Assembly: GCA_021802375.1 (NCBI GenBank)
Contig: JAKAAL010000001.1
Location: forward strand, 1 to 32,012
Origin: Bacillota bacterium
Lineage (GTDB): Bacteria; Bacillota_E; Sulfobacillia; Sulfobacillales; Sulfobacillaceae
DNA length: 32,012 bases
Reading direction: 5' to 3'
In this document: positions 1-7,301 of the stretch, in pieces
Layout: every line of letters starts with the position of its first letter
Numbering within the stretch: the stretch's first letter is position 1
Program-made: the position numbers and the translations under genes
The notes under the pieces: generated by a model
Told to the model about the DNA's origin: nothing
Databases searched by the model: none
What the model saw: only the letters and a program-made list of their open reading frames with translations

Positions 1-438
1 ATAACACTCCATTTTTGGTGAATTTGGATGGCACCTAATTATACCAAAAAATCCAGTGTTCATGCGGGTTTCAGCGTTTTTGTGGGGTCAAAATGAGTTG
101 TGAATTCGGGGTGCGAAAGTCAAGTACTTATTGGAACCCCTACACGATAGAGAGACGGTTCCCGTCTATCTCGGTCATGGCCTATGAGGTCATCCCCAAC
201 TAGGAGAGAGATGGTGTAAAAAGGTACGGCCGCCAGAGACCAAAGTTTGTGACCATTTTACGTCGGCAGTCGAGGTAGCGAAATCCTTAACCCACCTCCG
301 TCCAGAATAATGGAAACCAAGGCCGAAACTCCTGTACAAAGACCGTGGATCCCGGTGGGGTCGAATCCATGTGGAAAAAGTAGCCAAAGAATATGAACCG
401 ACAAGCACTGCTACGCAAAACGATAAATAAACCCGACG
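1..438. other. Non-coding left edge with an imperfect inverted repeat
   Basis: I see no convincing gene here. An imperfect inverted repeat lies at about 3-18 and 44-60: the outer six bases (AACACT / AGTGTT) and the inner ATTTTTGG / CCAAAAAAT pair, separated by a two-base CC/CC mismatch. A second weak hairpin (AGACGG / CCGTCT) lies around 150-165. The first repeat could be the edge of a degraded insertion sequence or a hairpin of the gene further left, but no transposase can be read, so this stays open. Confidence 0.4.
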
Positions 439-1002
439 CTAACCCTTGGACAGGCTTTGGGAAATAGATCCGATCCGGTTGAATGGGTAGAGAACAAAAT
501 CCGCTTCCCCGACAATCGCGGATCGAGCCACATATTTATGGATCCATAGCCGACTGTCATCCGAGATCGGCCGATTGTCTCCCAGCATAAAATAATGGCC
601 CGGCGGCACGTGATAGGTCCCTAGTGCTAGGCCATTCCAGCGCGCGATATCGGGATTGGACTCGTTAAGCTTTTTGCCATCGATATAGACCGCATGCGCT
701 GTCACGGTCACGGTGTCCCCCGGCATCCCCACCACCCGCTTAACGTACAACGTGGTCGGATGGTCGGGAGCGTAGAAGACAACCACCTCACCGCGGTGAA
801 TATGCCCCATTTCCGTCGCCAATTTATTGACGACGATTAGCGAAAAATTGGTCGGGCTCGTTGCGGGAATGGTGGGATACATCGACCCTGACGGTACCAC
901 GTCCGCGTGCGCCACATAGCTCCGGACGAATATCACCACAATGATGGCAACGACGACCGGTAGCACTCGTCGTTGTATCACATTCCATGCCGAAGTCGTC
1001 AT
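439..1002 (-). CDS. lepB: Signal peptidase I
   Basis: Type I signal peptidase that removes signal peptides from exported proteins at the outer face of the cytoplasmic membrane. The 187-aa length is typical of the short Gram-positive SipS-type enzymes. A hydrophobic anchor spans about residues 13-31. The nucleophile motif PSGSMYPT places catalytic Ser40. The general base Lys88 sits in YVKRVVGMPGD, and the C-terminal conserved box GDNRPISDDSR is present. The ATG has a clear SD (AGGAGGATTCT-ATG). It lies 167 bp downstream of lysC on the same strand, with a possible hairpin (arms 1054-1060 and 1081-1087) between them, so co-transcription is uncertain. Family assignment is firm; substrates cannot be told from sequence. 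Confidence 0.95.
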   Translation of the reverse strand: MTTSAWNVIQRRVLPVVVAIIVVIFVRSYVAHADVVPSGSMYPTIPATSPTNFSLIVVNKLATEMGHIHRGEVVVFYAPDHPTTLYVKRVVGMPGDTVTVTAHAVYIDGKKLNESNPDIARWNGLALGTYHVPPGHYFMLGDNRPISDDSRLWIHKYVARSAIVGEADFVLYPFNRIGSISQSLSKG

Positions 1003-1169
1003 AGAATCCTCCTATCCCACTATCCTGTGCCTCAAAGCTCGGAGATCCCCTACGCACCTGCTATCCTTATCAGGAACAACCAGGTGCTTACCTCGTTGCC
1101 TACGGAAAATAAACGCGCAGAGCACGTAAAAGGTTTCAGCTTAGGTAGAGCTCAGTCCGAGGTATCGGG

Positions 1170-2408
1170 CTATTGTGGATCCTCGACCACATCGACGAGC
1201 CCATTTAGGCCAAAGGCATTATGAATCTGGGCCAGTCCGCGCTCAGCATCGTCCCGCGCCACGATGCAGGAGATCTTAATCTCTGAGGTCCCAATCATTT
1301 GAATGTTGATGTCCGCATCGGCCAACGCTTTAAATACACGGGCTGCAACACCCGGCTGCCCGAGCATGCCAGATCCTATCGCGGATATCTTGGCGACCCG
1401 GTCATCAATCACCACGGCCTGACCGTGCAACATCGTGAGACATTGCTCGACGATGGGACGGGCTCGCGATACATCCTGATCATCGATGGTAAACGCAATG
1501 TCATTTAGCTTATCGTGCGACACCGATTGAATGACGAGCTCGATGTTAATCCCATGCTCTGCCAACTCCGAAAACAGTAGCGCCGCCACACCCGGTGAGT
1601 CTGGCACCCCTAAAAGGCCGACCTTCGCCACGTGACGATTAATGGCAAGTCCGGTGACCGCGGGCCGCACCGGTATCACAGGCTCGGTTGCGATTTGGGT
1701 ACCAGGTTCGTCCTGAAACGTCGACCGCGCATGAATTACCACCTGATTCCCCTTGGCATAGGCCACCGCTTGGGTCTGCAACACCTGGGCACCTTGGCTC
1801 GCTAATTCCAACATCTCGTCGTAGCTCAATCGGCTCAAAGGAACCGCGTCTGGTACGATGCGGGGATCGGCCGTGTAGACGCCCGCAACATCGGAATAGA
1901 TCTCACACCGATCCGCGTTTAGTGCGCCCGCGAGCGCAATTGCCGTCAAATCCGACCCACCACGACCTAGGGTCGATACATCGCCGCCGGCGGTCACGCC
2001 TTGGAACCCAGCCACCACTGGCGTAATCCCCACTGCCAGCGCTTGTCGCAACTGCGTGGGGTCGATGGATTCGATCCGGGCTCGGCCGAAATCATAAGAG
2101 GTCTGGATTCCCGCCTGAGCTCCCGAAAAAGAACGGGCAGGAATTTTCAATTGCTCCAACGTCATCGCCAAAAGGGCCGTGGTCACCAATTCCCCCGTGG
2201 ATAGGAGTGCGTCCATCTCCCGACCGGAAGGAATGTCGGCCAATGCCTCTGCAAGACCCACCAGGTGATCCGTGCTGTCTCCCATGGCCGACACCACCAC
2301 GACCACCTGGTCCCCTCGTCCGAGCACCTGTTGAATTTTCTTCGCGACTTGGGCAATATGGGAGGGTGTAGCCACGGAACTCCCGCCAAATTTCTGTACC
2401 AGCAACAT
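1170..2408 (-). CDS. lysC: Aspartate kinase (two ACT domains)
   Basis: Aspartokinase, which phosphorylates L-aspartate as the first step to lysine, diaminopimelate, threonine and methionine. Diaminopimelate feeds cell wall and, in spore formers, dipicolinate. The N-terminal VQKFGGSSVAT kinase motif follows the start directly. The amino-acid kinase domain fills about residues 1-240, with the GGSDLTA signature near its middle. Two ACT domains follow, as in feedback-regulated monofunctional enzymes; total 412 aa. The frame is open for 54 more codons upstream, but the second of two close ATGs (2408) is chosen because AAAGAGG lies 9 bases before it and the protein then begins like other LysC proteins; 2414 is the alternative. 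Divergent from the HAD gene, with a perfect 7-bp palindrome between them. Confidence 0.94.
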   Translation of the reverse strand: MLLVQKFGGSSVATPSHIAQVAKKIQQVLGRGDQVVVVVSAMGDSTDHLVGLAEALADIPSGREMDALLSTGELVTTALLAMTLEQLKIPARSFSGAQAGIQTSYDFGRARIESIDPTQLRQALAVGITPVVAGFQGVTAGGDVSTLGRGGSDLTAIALAGALNADRCEIYSDVAGVYTADPRIVPDAVPLSRLSYDEMLELASQGAQVLQTQAVAYAKGNQVVIHARSTFQDEPGTQIATEPVIPVRPAVTGLAINRHVAKVGLLGVPDSPGVAALLFSELAEHGINIELVIQSVSHDKLNDIAFTIDDQDVSRARPIVEQCLTMLHGQAVVIDDRVAKISAIGSGMLGQPGVAARVFKALADADINIQMIGTSEIKISCIVARDDAERGLAQIHNAFGLNGLVDVVEDPQ

Positions 2409-2445
2409 CAACATCAACCTCTTTCGCGGGCATGTATATCCGACT

Positions 2446-2462
2446 ATGATATCAAATATCAT
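2446..2462. promoter_or_regulatory. Perfect palindrome in the lysC/HAD divergent intergenic region
   Basis: ATGATAT-CAA-ATATCAT, a perfect inverted repeat with 7-bp arms and a 3-bp centre, in the roughly 115 bp between two divergent genes. On the lysC strand it overlaps a TATCAT -10-like hexamer with an upstream TTGTTC. This makes it a reasonable operator candidate. No regulator can be named from sequence. Confidence 0.4.
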
Positions 2463-2523
2463 GTGAAACGCTGAACAATAATCGTCCAATTTTGTTGTAA
2501 TTTGTGGAAAGTAGGCGACCCTT

Positions 2524-3216
2524 ATGCCAACGCCGTGGATTACCTTCGACCTTGACGGCACCCTACTCAAGAATCCTTACTGGCGTCTCACGTTATTTCC
2601 GTGGATTCAGGAAGAAAGTGCGCGTCACCACTTGGATTGGAAACAATTTTGGCAGCCCGTTATTGACGAAGGTCAAAAACGGTGGGTCGAAGGGCGGTGG
2701 GTCGAAGCGTACGATTGGGAAGATATTATCCAACGCGTATGGGGCAAAAACCCTCCCCAACCCGAACTGGTTCCCTGGAATCGTGTGGCATCCCTTAGTC
2801 TCCCGGGCGTATTATGGATGCTCTCAAAGCTCCAGCACTACCCGGTCCGACTAGGCATTATCACCAATGGACTTGCCGTAAACCAGCTACCATTTATACG
2901 AAGCCTCGGATGGGATAGGATTTTTGAGACCATTGTGACCACGAACAGAACCACAGGCTGTAAACCCAATCCCAGAGTCTTTCATGCCTTTGATGGTGCG
3001 ATCCTGTGTCATATCGGGGATCGCCTCAATCACGATGTGTTGGTCGCACACCGGGCACATGTAACGAGCATCCTATACCAACCCGAGTGGCATCCCGAGG
3101 ATCGGTTTGACCCTTTATCTCCCGCCCTAGTCGTGCCCCACCATGTCATATCGGACTATTGGGGGCTACCCGCGCTCATTGACCATTTACTTCAGATGAG
3201 GGCACGAACTATTTAG
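2524..3216 (+). CDS. HAD-superfamily hydrolase (phosphatase-like)
   Basis: Haloacid-dehalogenase-type hydrolase of subfamily I, probably a small-molecule phosphatase. All four HAD motifs are visible: motif I FDLDGTLL with nucleophile Asp9 and acid/base Asp11, motif II IITNG (Thr114), motif III Lys147 in GCKPNP, and motif IV IGDRLNHD with Asp166 and Asp171. The helical insertion between motifs I and II (about residues 20-90, rich in Trp) is the cap that sets substrate choice and is not recognisable to me. At 230 aa it has the normal size for the YjjG/phosphoglycolate-phosphatase group. The SD is weak (GGAAAG, distant). Located divergent from lysC and upstream of a thioesterase; substrate unknown. 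Confidence 0.85.
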   Translation: MPTPWITFDLDGTLLKNPYWRLTLFPWIQEESARHHLDWKQFWQPVIDEGQKRWVEGRWVEAYDWEDIIQRVWGKNPPQPELVPWNRVASLSLPGVLWMLSKLQHYPVRLGIITNGLAVNQLPFIRSLGWDRIFETIVTTNRTTGCKPNPRVFHAFDGAILCHIGDRLNHDVLVAHRAHVTSILYQPEWHPEDRFDPLSPALVVPHHVISDYWGLPALIDHLLQMRARTI

Positions 3217-3427
3217 AGAAGCGTAATTTCGGGTACCGTATTTGGTCATTACGTTAGCAGTTAAGACCAGCTACTGTGCATTTGGCGTTAGACCTGGTGG
3301 ATATCATCGATATCGGTATCAGAGCAGCGACTAGGTAGCGCACGATGAAACCGGAGTCCCCTCGAATTTCATGGTCTCCCCTACTCGTAGTACTATAAGG
3401 ATATCTGCCACACATCAAGGGGGACCC

Positions 3428-3865
3428 ATGCGCATCGAAATTAATCAGGTCGTCTACGACCACGAAACGGATATTCGCGTGAGATTTTGCGAAACCGATG
3501 CCAATCAGCACGTCAGCCAAGCGTCCTATGCGATCTATTTTGAGGAGGCACGTACCGCCTTTTTAGAGTCACTCTCGGGACCTCAGTTCCATTGGTGGGC
3601 CGACGGCCATACATTAGTCTTAGCCCAGCAATGTTTGATTTATCGCAAACCCGCATTCTTCCGACAAACGCTGACCGTCTATAGCGCAGTCAAGCGCCTC
3701 GGCCGGTCGAGCCTTGATTTAACCCACGCTGCCGTACTACGCGGGGATCCGAATTCCGTTATTGCCGAAAGCACCTCAACCGTGGTGCTGGTCAATACAC
3801 ACACGAACCAAAGCATGGCATGGCCTGAGGACTTTCGGAGCCGTATCACCGCCATGCTCCCTTAA
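3428..3865 (+). CDS. Acyl-CoA thioesterase, hotdog fold (4-hydroxybenzoyl-CoA thioesterase type)
   Basis: Hotdog-fold thioesterase of the YbgC/FadM/4HBT class that hydrolyses acyl-CoA or acyl-carrier thioesters; the natural substrate is unknown. The family signature lies near the N-terminus: RFCETDANQHVSQASY, with catalytic Asp24 and His28, then the YFEEAR helix. The 145-aa length is typical. The frame is open upstream from 3371, but the ATG at 3428 is preferred: AAGGGGG lies 5 bases upstream and the first beta strand starts there. It ends 7 bp before the stop codon of the convergent penicillin-binding protein, and both stop codons sit in one hairpin. Confidence 0.88.
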   Translation: MRIEINQVVYDHETDIRVRFCETDANQHVSQASYAIYFEEARTAFLESLSGPQFHWWADGHTLVLAQQCLIYRKPAFFRQTLTVYSAVKRLGRSSLDLTHAAVLRGDPNSVIAESTSTVVLVNTHTNQSMAWPEDFRSRITAMLP

Positions 3866-3879
3866 CTCGGCGTTAAGGG
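3859..3879. terminator. Short hairpin containing both convergent stop codons
   Basis: CCCTTAAC-TCGGC-GTTAAGGG, a perfect 8-bp stem with a 5-base loop. It contains the TAA of the plus-strand thioesterase and the TAA of the minus-strand PBP. No T-run follows on either side, so termination strength is doubtful, but no other convergent stop signal is visible. Confidence 0.45.
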
Positions 3880-5840
3880 TGGACGGGTGCCGGTGGCGTA
3901 TAACCAAAGGGCCATTTCCAATTGAGTCCAAAGGCGCCATCGAAAACTGCCTGAGCCTTAGGATCTTTAATCTTGAAGTATTGATCATAAATCGCACGGG
4001 CAACGAAGCCAGAATCCGCCCCCCAATTACCCTCGCGAATGTAGACTAAAATGAGGATGTTTGGGTGCGGCATCGGACCGTAGGTCAAAAAGTACGCATT
4101 ATAACTATTATTTTGACTGACAACCTGCGAGGTCCCGGTCTTGGACGCAACCGGCACCGGGATCCCAGCCAAGGCTCCATATCCCGTACCGGAAATCCCC
4201 TTCGCAATCGAAGGGTCTTGAGCTGACATCTCCATGCCAACATGTACCGTGTGAATCACGGAATACGGAACATTGAGCTTACCCTGAACCACGGGATGAA
4301 ACGTTTTCACAAGCTTACCCGAGGCCGTCGTAATCGATGACACCATGTGCGGCTGGTATAGGGTGCCCCCATTGGCAATCGCCGAGTCAGCACGCGCTAG
4401 CGCAATCATCGAGTATTGCCCGATTCCCTGGCCAATCACGGTATTCAGATTCCACCCCCAAGTCCACGGCACGTGGTTTTCTTGCATCAAAAGTGCCGGG
4501 GAGGGAATTAGACCCGTGGCCTCCCCGGGTAGGTCAATACCGGTGGGCTTATTAAGTAAGAATTTTTTCATCCATTTATCCATCGTCTGAATTCCCATGT
4601 CATACCCTAAGGTGTAGAAAAACACGTCGTCTGACAACCCAAGAGCCTGCTCAATGTTTATCGATCCAAATCCTGGCGCATACCAGTTCGTAAACGCATG
4701 GTCCTTCGGAAAGTATCCCGGATCATAGATTTGGGTGCTTGGGGTCACCACACCGGTCGCGAGAGCCGCGACCGCCATGAGGGGTTTAAAGACCGAACCG
4801 GGAGCGAAAAGTCCCGATACCGGTAATACATTGAAAGGACTCATGACATTGTTCAACAGTTGGGTAAAATAGGAACTCCGAGTCGTTGAATTCGGTAACA
4901 GCTTATTCGGATTATATGACGGGTAACTCGCCATCGCGAGCACATTACCATTATTCGGGTCAAGAGCCACCACGGCGCCTTGAATGGCGCCTGTGCTATG
5001 GGCCAAGGGCGCCGTAGCATGACGCATGGCCTTCATCGTATACATCAAAGCGCTCGTAGCGGTTTGCTCGAGCTTCCAATTAATCGTCAAATGTAAGGTG
5101 TCTCCAGGGGTAGGGACAGTCTGGCCGAGTAATCGGACTAACTGCCCTTGTCGATTGACCTCGGCAAACTGGCCGCCTGAGTGGCCCCGTAAGTAAGACT
5201 GATATTCTTGTTCAAGCCCCGCTGACCCGACGACCGCCGTTTGCGAATACCCCTTAAATTGTGGCTGCTTTAACTGCAACGCATTAATGGGGGAGGTATA
5301 TCCTAAAATGTTCCCCATGACACTATTGTATGGATACGACCGCACAGCCACGGGTTGTAACCGGGTGTTCGGCAAATTCGATCGATTTTCTTCCACGGTG
5401 GTCATCTGTTGGGCGGTTAGACCCGATACAATCGCCACCGGCTGATAGGAGTACGCTCGAGCTTCTTGCTTTTTAACTTGTTGGGCCAACTGCTTTTCTG
5501 ACACCTTAAGATATTGGGCCAGCGTTTTCACTTCGCTCGTCGGCATGACCGGCTGCTGACTAATGGGGAGATAGTATAACGTCCATGAGGGTTGCGAAGT
5601 GGCCACCACCACTCCATCACTCGTCACAATATTACCCCGCGGAGCCGGTACCGGAAGTTTCCGCAAGGTATCTTGACGTGCCATGGCCTGGTAGTGAGCC
5701 GATTGCTTGATCTGTAAATACCAATAGCGATACCCAACCACTAAAAAGGCGATCAGAATCAACCCGAACATAGTGATGGCGCGCCAAGTAACCTTTCGTG
5801 CTTCGTTCACGATACCTTGCCAACCCCTTTCAACATACAC
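3873..5840 (-). CDS. mrdA: Class B penicillin-binding protein, PBP2-type transpeptidase
   Basis: Membrane-anchored D,D-transpeptidase that cross-links peptidoglycan outside the membrane, in the elongasome PBP2 group by overall form. One transmembrane segment spans about residues 24-40, followed by the PBP dimerisation domain (about 60-240) and the transpeptidase domain (about 285-625). The active-site motifs are APGSVFK with nucleophile Ser349 and Lys352, the SxD motif Ser403-Asp404-Asp405, and KTGTS at 567-571. No PASTA domain is present, so it is not SpoVD/PbpB-like at the C-terminus. The GTG at 5840 lacks an SD; an in-frame GTG at 5810 (AAGG four bases upstream) is a good alternative. The symbol is by similarity to PBP2; a sporulation-specific role is possible. 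Confidence 0.88.
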   Translation of the reverse strand: MYVERGWQGIVNEARKVTWRAITMFGLILIAFLVVGYRYWYLQIKQSAHYQAMARQDTLRKLPVPAPRGNIVTSDGVVVATSQPSWTLYYLPISQQPVMPTSEVKTLAQYLKVSEKQLAQQVKKQEARAYSYQPVAIVSGLTAQQMTTVEENRSNLPNTRLQPVAVRSYPYNSVMGNILGYTSPINALQLKQPQFKGYSQTAVVGSAGLEQEYQSYLRGHSGGQFAEVNRQGQLVRLLGQTVPTPGDTLHLTINWKLEQTATSALMYTMKAMRHATAPLAHSTGAIQGAVVALDPNNGNVLAMASYPSYNPNKLLPNSTTRSSYFTQLLNNVMSPFNVLPVSGLFAPGSVFKPLMAVAALATGVVTPSTQIYDPGYFPKDHAFTNWYAPGFGSINIEQALGLSDDVFFYTLGYDMGIQTMDKWMKKFLLNKPTGIDLPGEATGLIPSPALLMQENHVPWTWGWNLNTVIGQGIGQYSMIALARADSAIANGGTLYQPHMVSSITTASGKLVKTFHPVVQGKLNVPYSVIHTVHVGMEMSAQDPSIAKGISGTGYGALAGIPVPVASKTGTSQVVSQNNSYNAYFLTYGPMPHPNILILVYIREGNWGADSGFVARAIYDQYFKIKDPKAQAVFDGAFGLNWKWPFGYTPPAPVHP

Positions 5841-6146
5841 ATAACGTCTAACGATTCCCGAATGTAACGCGGGTCCCCCAAAAAATTTCAGAGGGACATC
5901 CCTATAGCTTTTTAACCCGGATGGCGTACAGGCGCCTTATGGGGGAGCATCTCCATCACCAGCATAGGACGTCGAAGAAATTGCCTGTGTCTGGCATCGA
6001 TCCCGATATGACTAATTTGCCTAAAAAATACGCTTCAGGACAGTCACCCAACACCTCCCTATTATGGACGCCGTGGGTATCCTGGTGCAATCCCCGAATC
6101 TTGGATGCGTGCTATAATAAAGGCAGTAAATCAGGGAGGCGAGCGG
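5841..6146. other. Divergent intergenic region, PBP and 86-aa gene
   Basis: About 300 bp without a credible gene. Weak open frames exist but lack start sites and protein-like composition. The only clear signal is an extended -10 element at 6110-6118 facing right. I could not find a convincing promoter for the PBP gene. Confidence 0.5.
6110..6118 (+). promoter_or_regulatory. Extended -10 promoter for the 86-aa gene
   Basis: TGC-TATAAT, a consensus -10 hexamer with the TGn extension, 28 bp before the start codon. No -35 of quality is seen, which is usual for extended -10 promoters. The same transcript may continue into the cysteine-rich microgene. Confidence 0.6.
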
Positions 6147-6407
6147 ATGAAAATTTTCTTTAACGACGAAACCGTATTAGACTTCGACAAGATGGGCGAA
6201 AACCTTCAAGACCTGGTGCAACGGTTGACCCCATTCGGCAATTTGGGTGGATTTGCTGGTAGCCAGGTCGAGCACCTGGACGATTTCTCCTTGAGGGCGC
6301 TAGAGCGCCGCCTCACCGCACGCCGCGATACCCTTAATGATGCGTTAGACCTCATCCATCAAGAGTGGGCACGCCGTCACACCCAGTCGGTTCCCGACGC
6401 CGAATAA
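6147..6407 (+). CDS. Hypothetical protein, 86 aa
   Basis: I do not recognise a family. The protein is soluble, without signal peptide or membrane segment. Its first 30 residues look like beta strands and a helix (MKIFFNDETVLDFDKM). A glycine-rich stretch follows (GNLGGFAG), then a charged helical C-terminus rich in Arg and Glu (ALERRLTARRDTLNDAL), probably coiled. The start at 6147 is chosen over an upstream in-frame ATG (6105) because GGGAGG precedes it at proper distance and an extended -10 promoter sits just before. It lies 60 bp ahead of the metallothionein-like gene with no terminator between, so the two are likely co-transcribed. Confidence 0.65.
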   Translation: MKIFFNDETVLDFDKMGENLQDLVQRLTPFGNLGGFAGSQVEHLDDFSLRALERRLTARRDTLNDALDLIHQEWARRHTQSVPDAE

Positions 6408-6426
6408 GCTCCAAGTAAAGTTGGCA

Positions 6427-6453
6427 CCCTAAAATAAGTTCAAACTTCTAGGG
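6427..6453 (+). promoter_or_regulatory. Leader hairpin overlapping the SD of the Cys-rich gene
   Basis: Nested inverted repeats CCCTA...TAGGG (6427-6431 / 6449-6453) and AAGTT-CA-AACTT (6436-6447). The right arm of the outer pair contains the first G residues of the GGGAGG SD, so folding would hide the ribosome site. A translational switch is inference. Confidence 0.4.
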
Positions 6454-6467
6454 AGGAATTCGCCAAC

Positions 6468-6587
6468 ATGGATGCTATGACCCACTGCTGTTGTGACCAA
6501 TGCTCACCGAATATGTGCGGTAGCCAATGCACCTGTACCCAAGGCGCGCACCCTTGCACATGTGACCAATGTGACTGCGCCCACTAA
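6468..6587 (+). CDS. Metallothionein-like cysteine-rich peptide, 39 aa
   Basis: A 39-residue peptide with 11 cysteines: CCC at 7-9, then Cys12, 17, 21, 23, 30, 32, 35 and 37. These form Cys-x-Cys and Cys-x-x-Cys clusters such as CTCDQCDCAH. There are almost no hydrophobic core residues, and several His and Asp lie beside the Cys. This is the composition of metallothioneins and small copper/zinc buffering peptides, so cytosolic binding of soft metals is a reasonable inference, but no named family is matched. The gene has a strong SD (GGGAGGAATT, 11 bases before ATG) and is closed by a long hairpin. An acidophile in metal-rich habitat would fit. The reading frame is short, so coding status rests on SD, composition and flanking terminator. 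Confidence 0.7.
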   Translation: MDAMTHCCCDQCSPNMCGSQCTCTQGAHPCTCDQCDCAH

Positions 6588-6602
6588 CATGAACTAACTA
6601 AC

Positions 6603-6645
6603 GGAATCCCCCTTCGTCGGTCTTTTCTTGGGAAGGGGGGATTCC
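6603..6645 (+). terminator. Hairpin terminator after the Cys-rich gene
   Basis: A near-perfect stem of 13 bp (GGAATCCCCCTTC with its complement, one bulged G), a 16-17 base loop, then TCTTATCC. The T-run is poor but the stem is very stable. Confidence 0.65.
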
Positions 6646-6765
6646 TCTTATCCGTGGGCTTTACTGCCCCCCGACTGCATAAAACCTCCGTCATGCGTTT
6701 ACCTCCGTTGAAATGTCACATTTTCTCGTCGGGTGACGTTAAAGGCTATAAAGGAGGTTTAGGTA

Positions 6766-7153
6766 TTGCTACCGCGTCCCCAACCAAAAGATACAGAACT
6801 CGCGTCCCCGCGACCCATCCCATGGCGTCGTATTACCCTCATATTTGCAGGATCCCGCGCTCTCTATTTACTCATTATCTGGAGTATTCCCGCACTCACA
6901 CTTATGGATGCTCCGCAGGTGACTCTGGTGGCCCGCCGCATGGTACTTGGGACTCACCGTGCTCTTGTCCAATAGCTACAATATGTTCGAGGGCATTCCG
7001 AGGTTTTTGGCCGAACTCCCCCCATGGTATTTAGGCTGGGCCTTGTGGCAAAAACACGCACACAAACGCGATCTCGTACTCATCCTCACGGTGGGTCTTA
7101 TGGTCTGGTACTGCGCCCTTTGGGTCTTAGGAGTTCATGCAGTGCAAAACTAA
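6766..7153 (+). pseudogene. Decayed membrane protein, possibly a GPI-mannosyltransferase-like (PIG-V) remnant
   Basis: Two overlapping frames together look like the two ends of one polytopic membrane protein. The first (6766-6975) starts with TTG behind a perfect AAGGAGG and reads into a membrane helix (LIFAGSRALYLLIIWSIPAL). The second frame (about 6947-7153) carries SNSYNMFEGIPRFLAELPP and a last membrane helix (LVLILTVGLMVWYCALWVLG). An SR-x-L helix near the N-terminus and a Ser...PRF motif before the last helices are what I would expect of PIG-V-type mannosyltransferases of about 400 aa. The middle is missing and the frame shifts at the join. I infer a large internal deletion; the family name is tentative. 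Confidence 0.4.
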
Positions 7154-7160
7154 CATATGC

Positions 7161-7189
7161 GAAAAAAATAACCCCGCATTAGGGTTATC
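7161..7189 (-). terminator. Rho-independent terminator of tRNA-Leu
   Basis: On the minus strand, ATAACCC and GGGTTAT form a 7-bp stem (7182-7188 with 7168-7174) with a short loop, followed by a run of seven T. It begins just past the 3' CCA of the tRNA. Confidence 0.85.
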
Positions 7190-7194
7190 CGCAA

Positions 7195-7281
7195 TGGTGC
7201 CGGGAACCGGACTCGAACCGGTACGACCTCTCGGCCGGAGGATTTTAAGTCCTCTGCGTCTGCCTATTCCGCCATCCCGGC
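7195..7281 (-). tRNA. tRNA-Leu (anticodon UAA), CCA encoded
   Basis: An 87-nt class II tRNA read on the minus strand. The acceptor stem is GCCGGGA / TCCCGGC with discriminator A and genomically encoded CCA. The anticodon stem AGGAC/..CCT encloses the loop with TAA, and a leucine-type long variable arm (CCGGCCGAGAGGTCG) is present. The T-loop TTCGAGTCC is standard. It starts 20 bp after yabR and ends at a strong terminator, so it is probably cut from the yabR transcript. Confidence 0.95.
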
Positions 7282-7301
7282 ATGTCAGTCAGTTAATCTT
7301 A

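Noticed and set aside
190..408. 72-codon minus-strand open frame
   Set aside because: GTG start without SD, unlikely composition, no family resemblance; treated as chance.
2409..2523. Lysine riboswitch upstream of lysC
   Set aside because: The divergent gap is only about 115 bp and shows no riboswitch-like set of helices.
5921..6163. 80-codon plus-strand open frame before the 86-aa gene
   Set aside because: No SD, random-looking composition, and it would contain the promoter of the next gene.
6654..7034. 126-codon plus-strand open frame
   Set aside because: No SD; the SD and membrane-helix pattern belong to the frame starting at 6766 and to the shifted frame ending at 7153.
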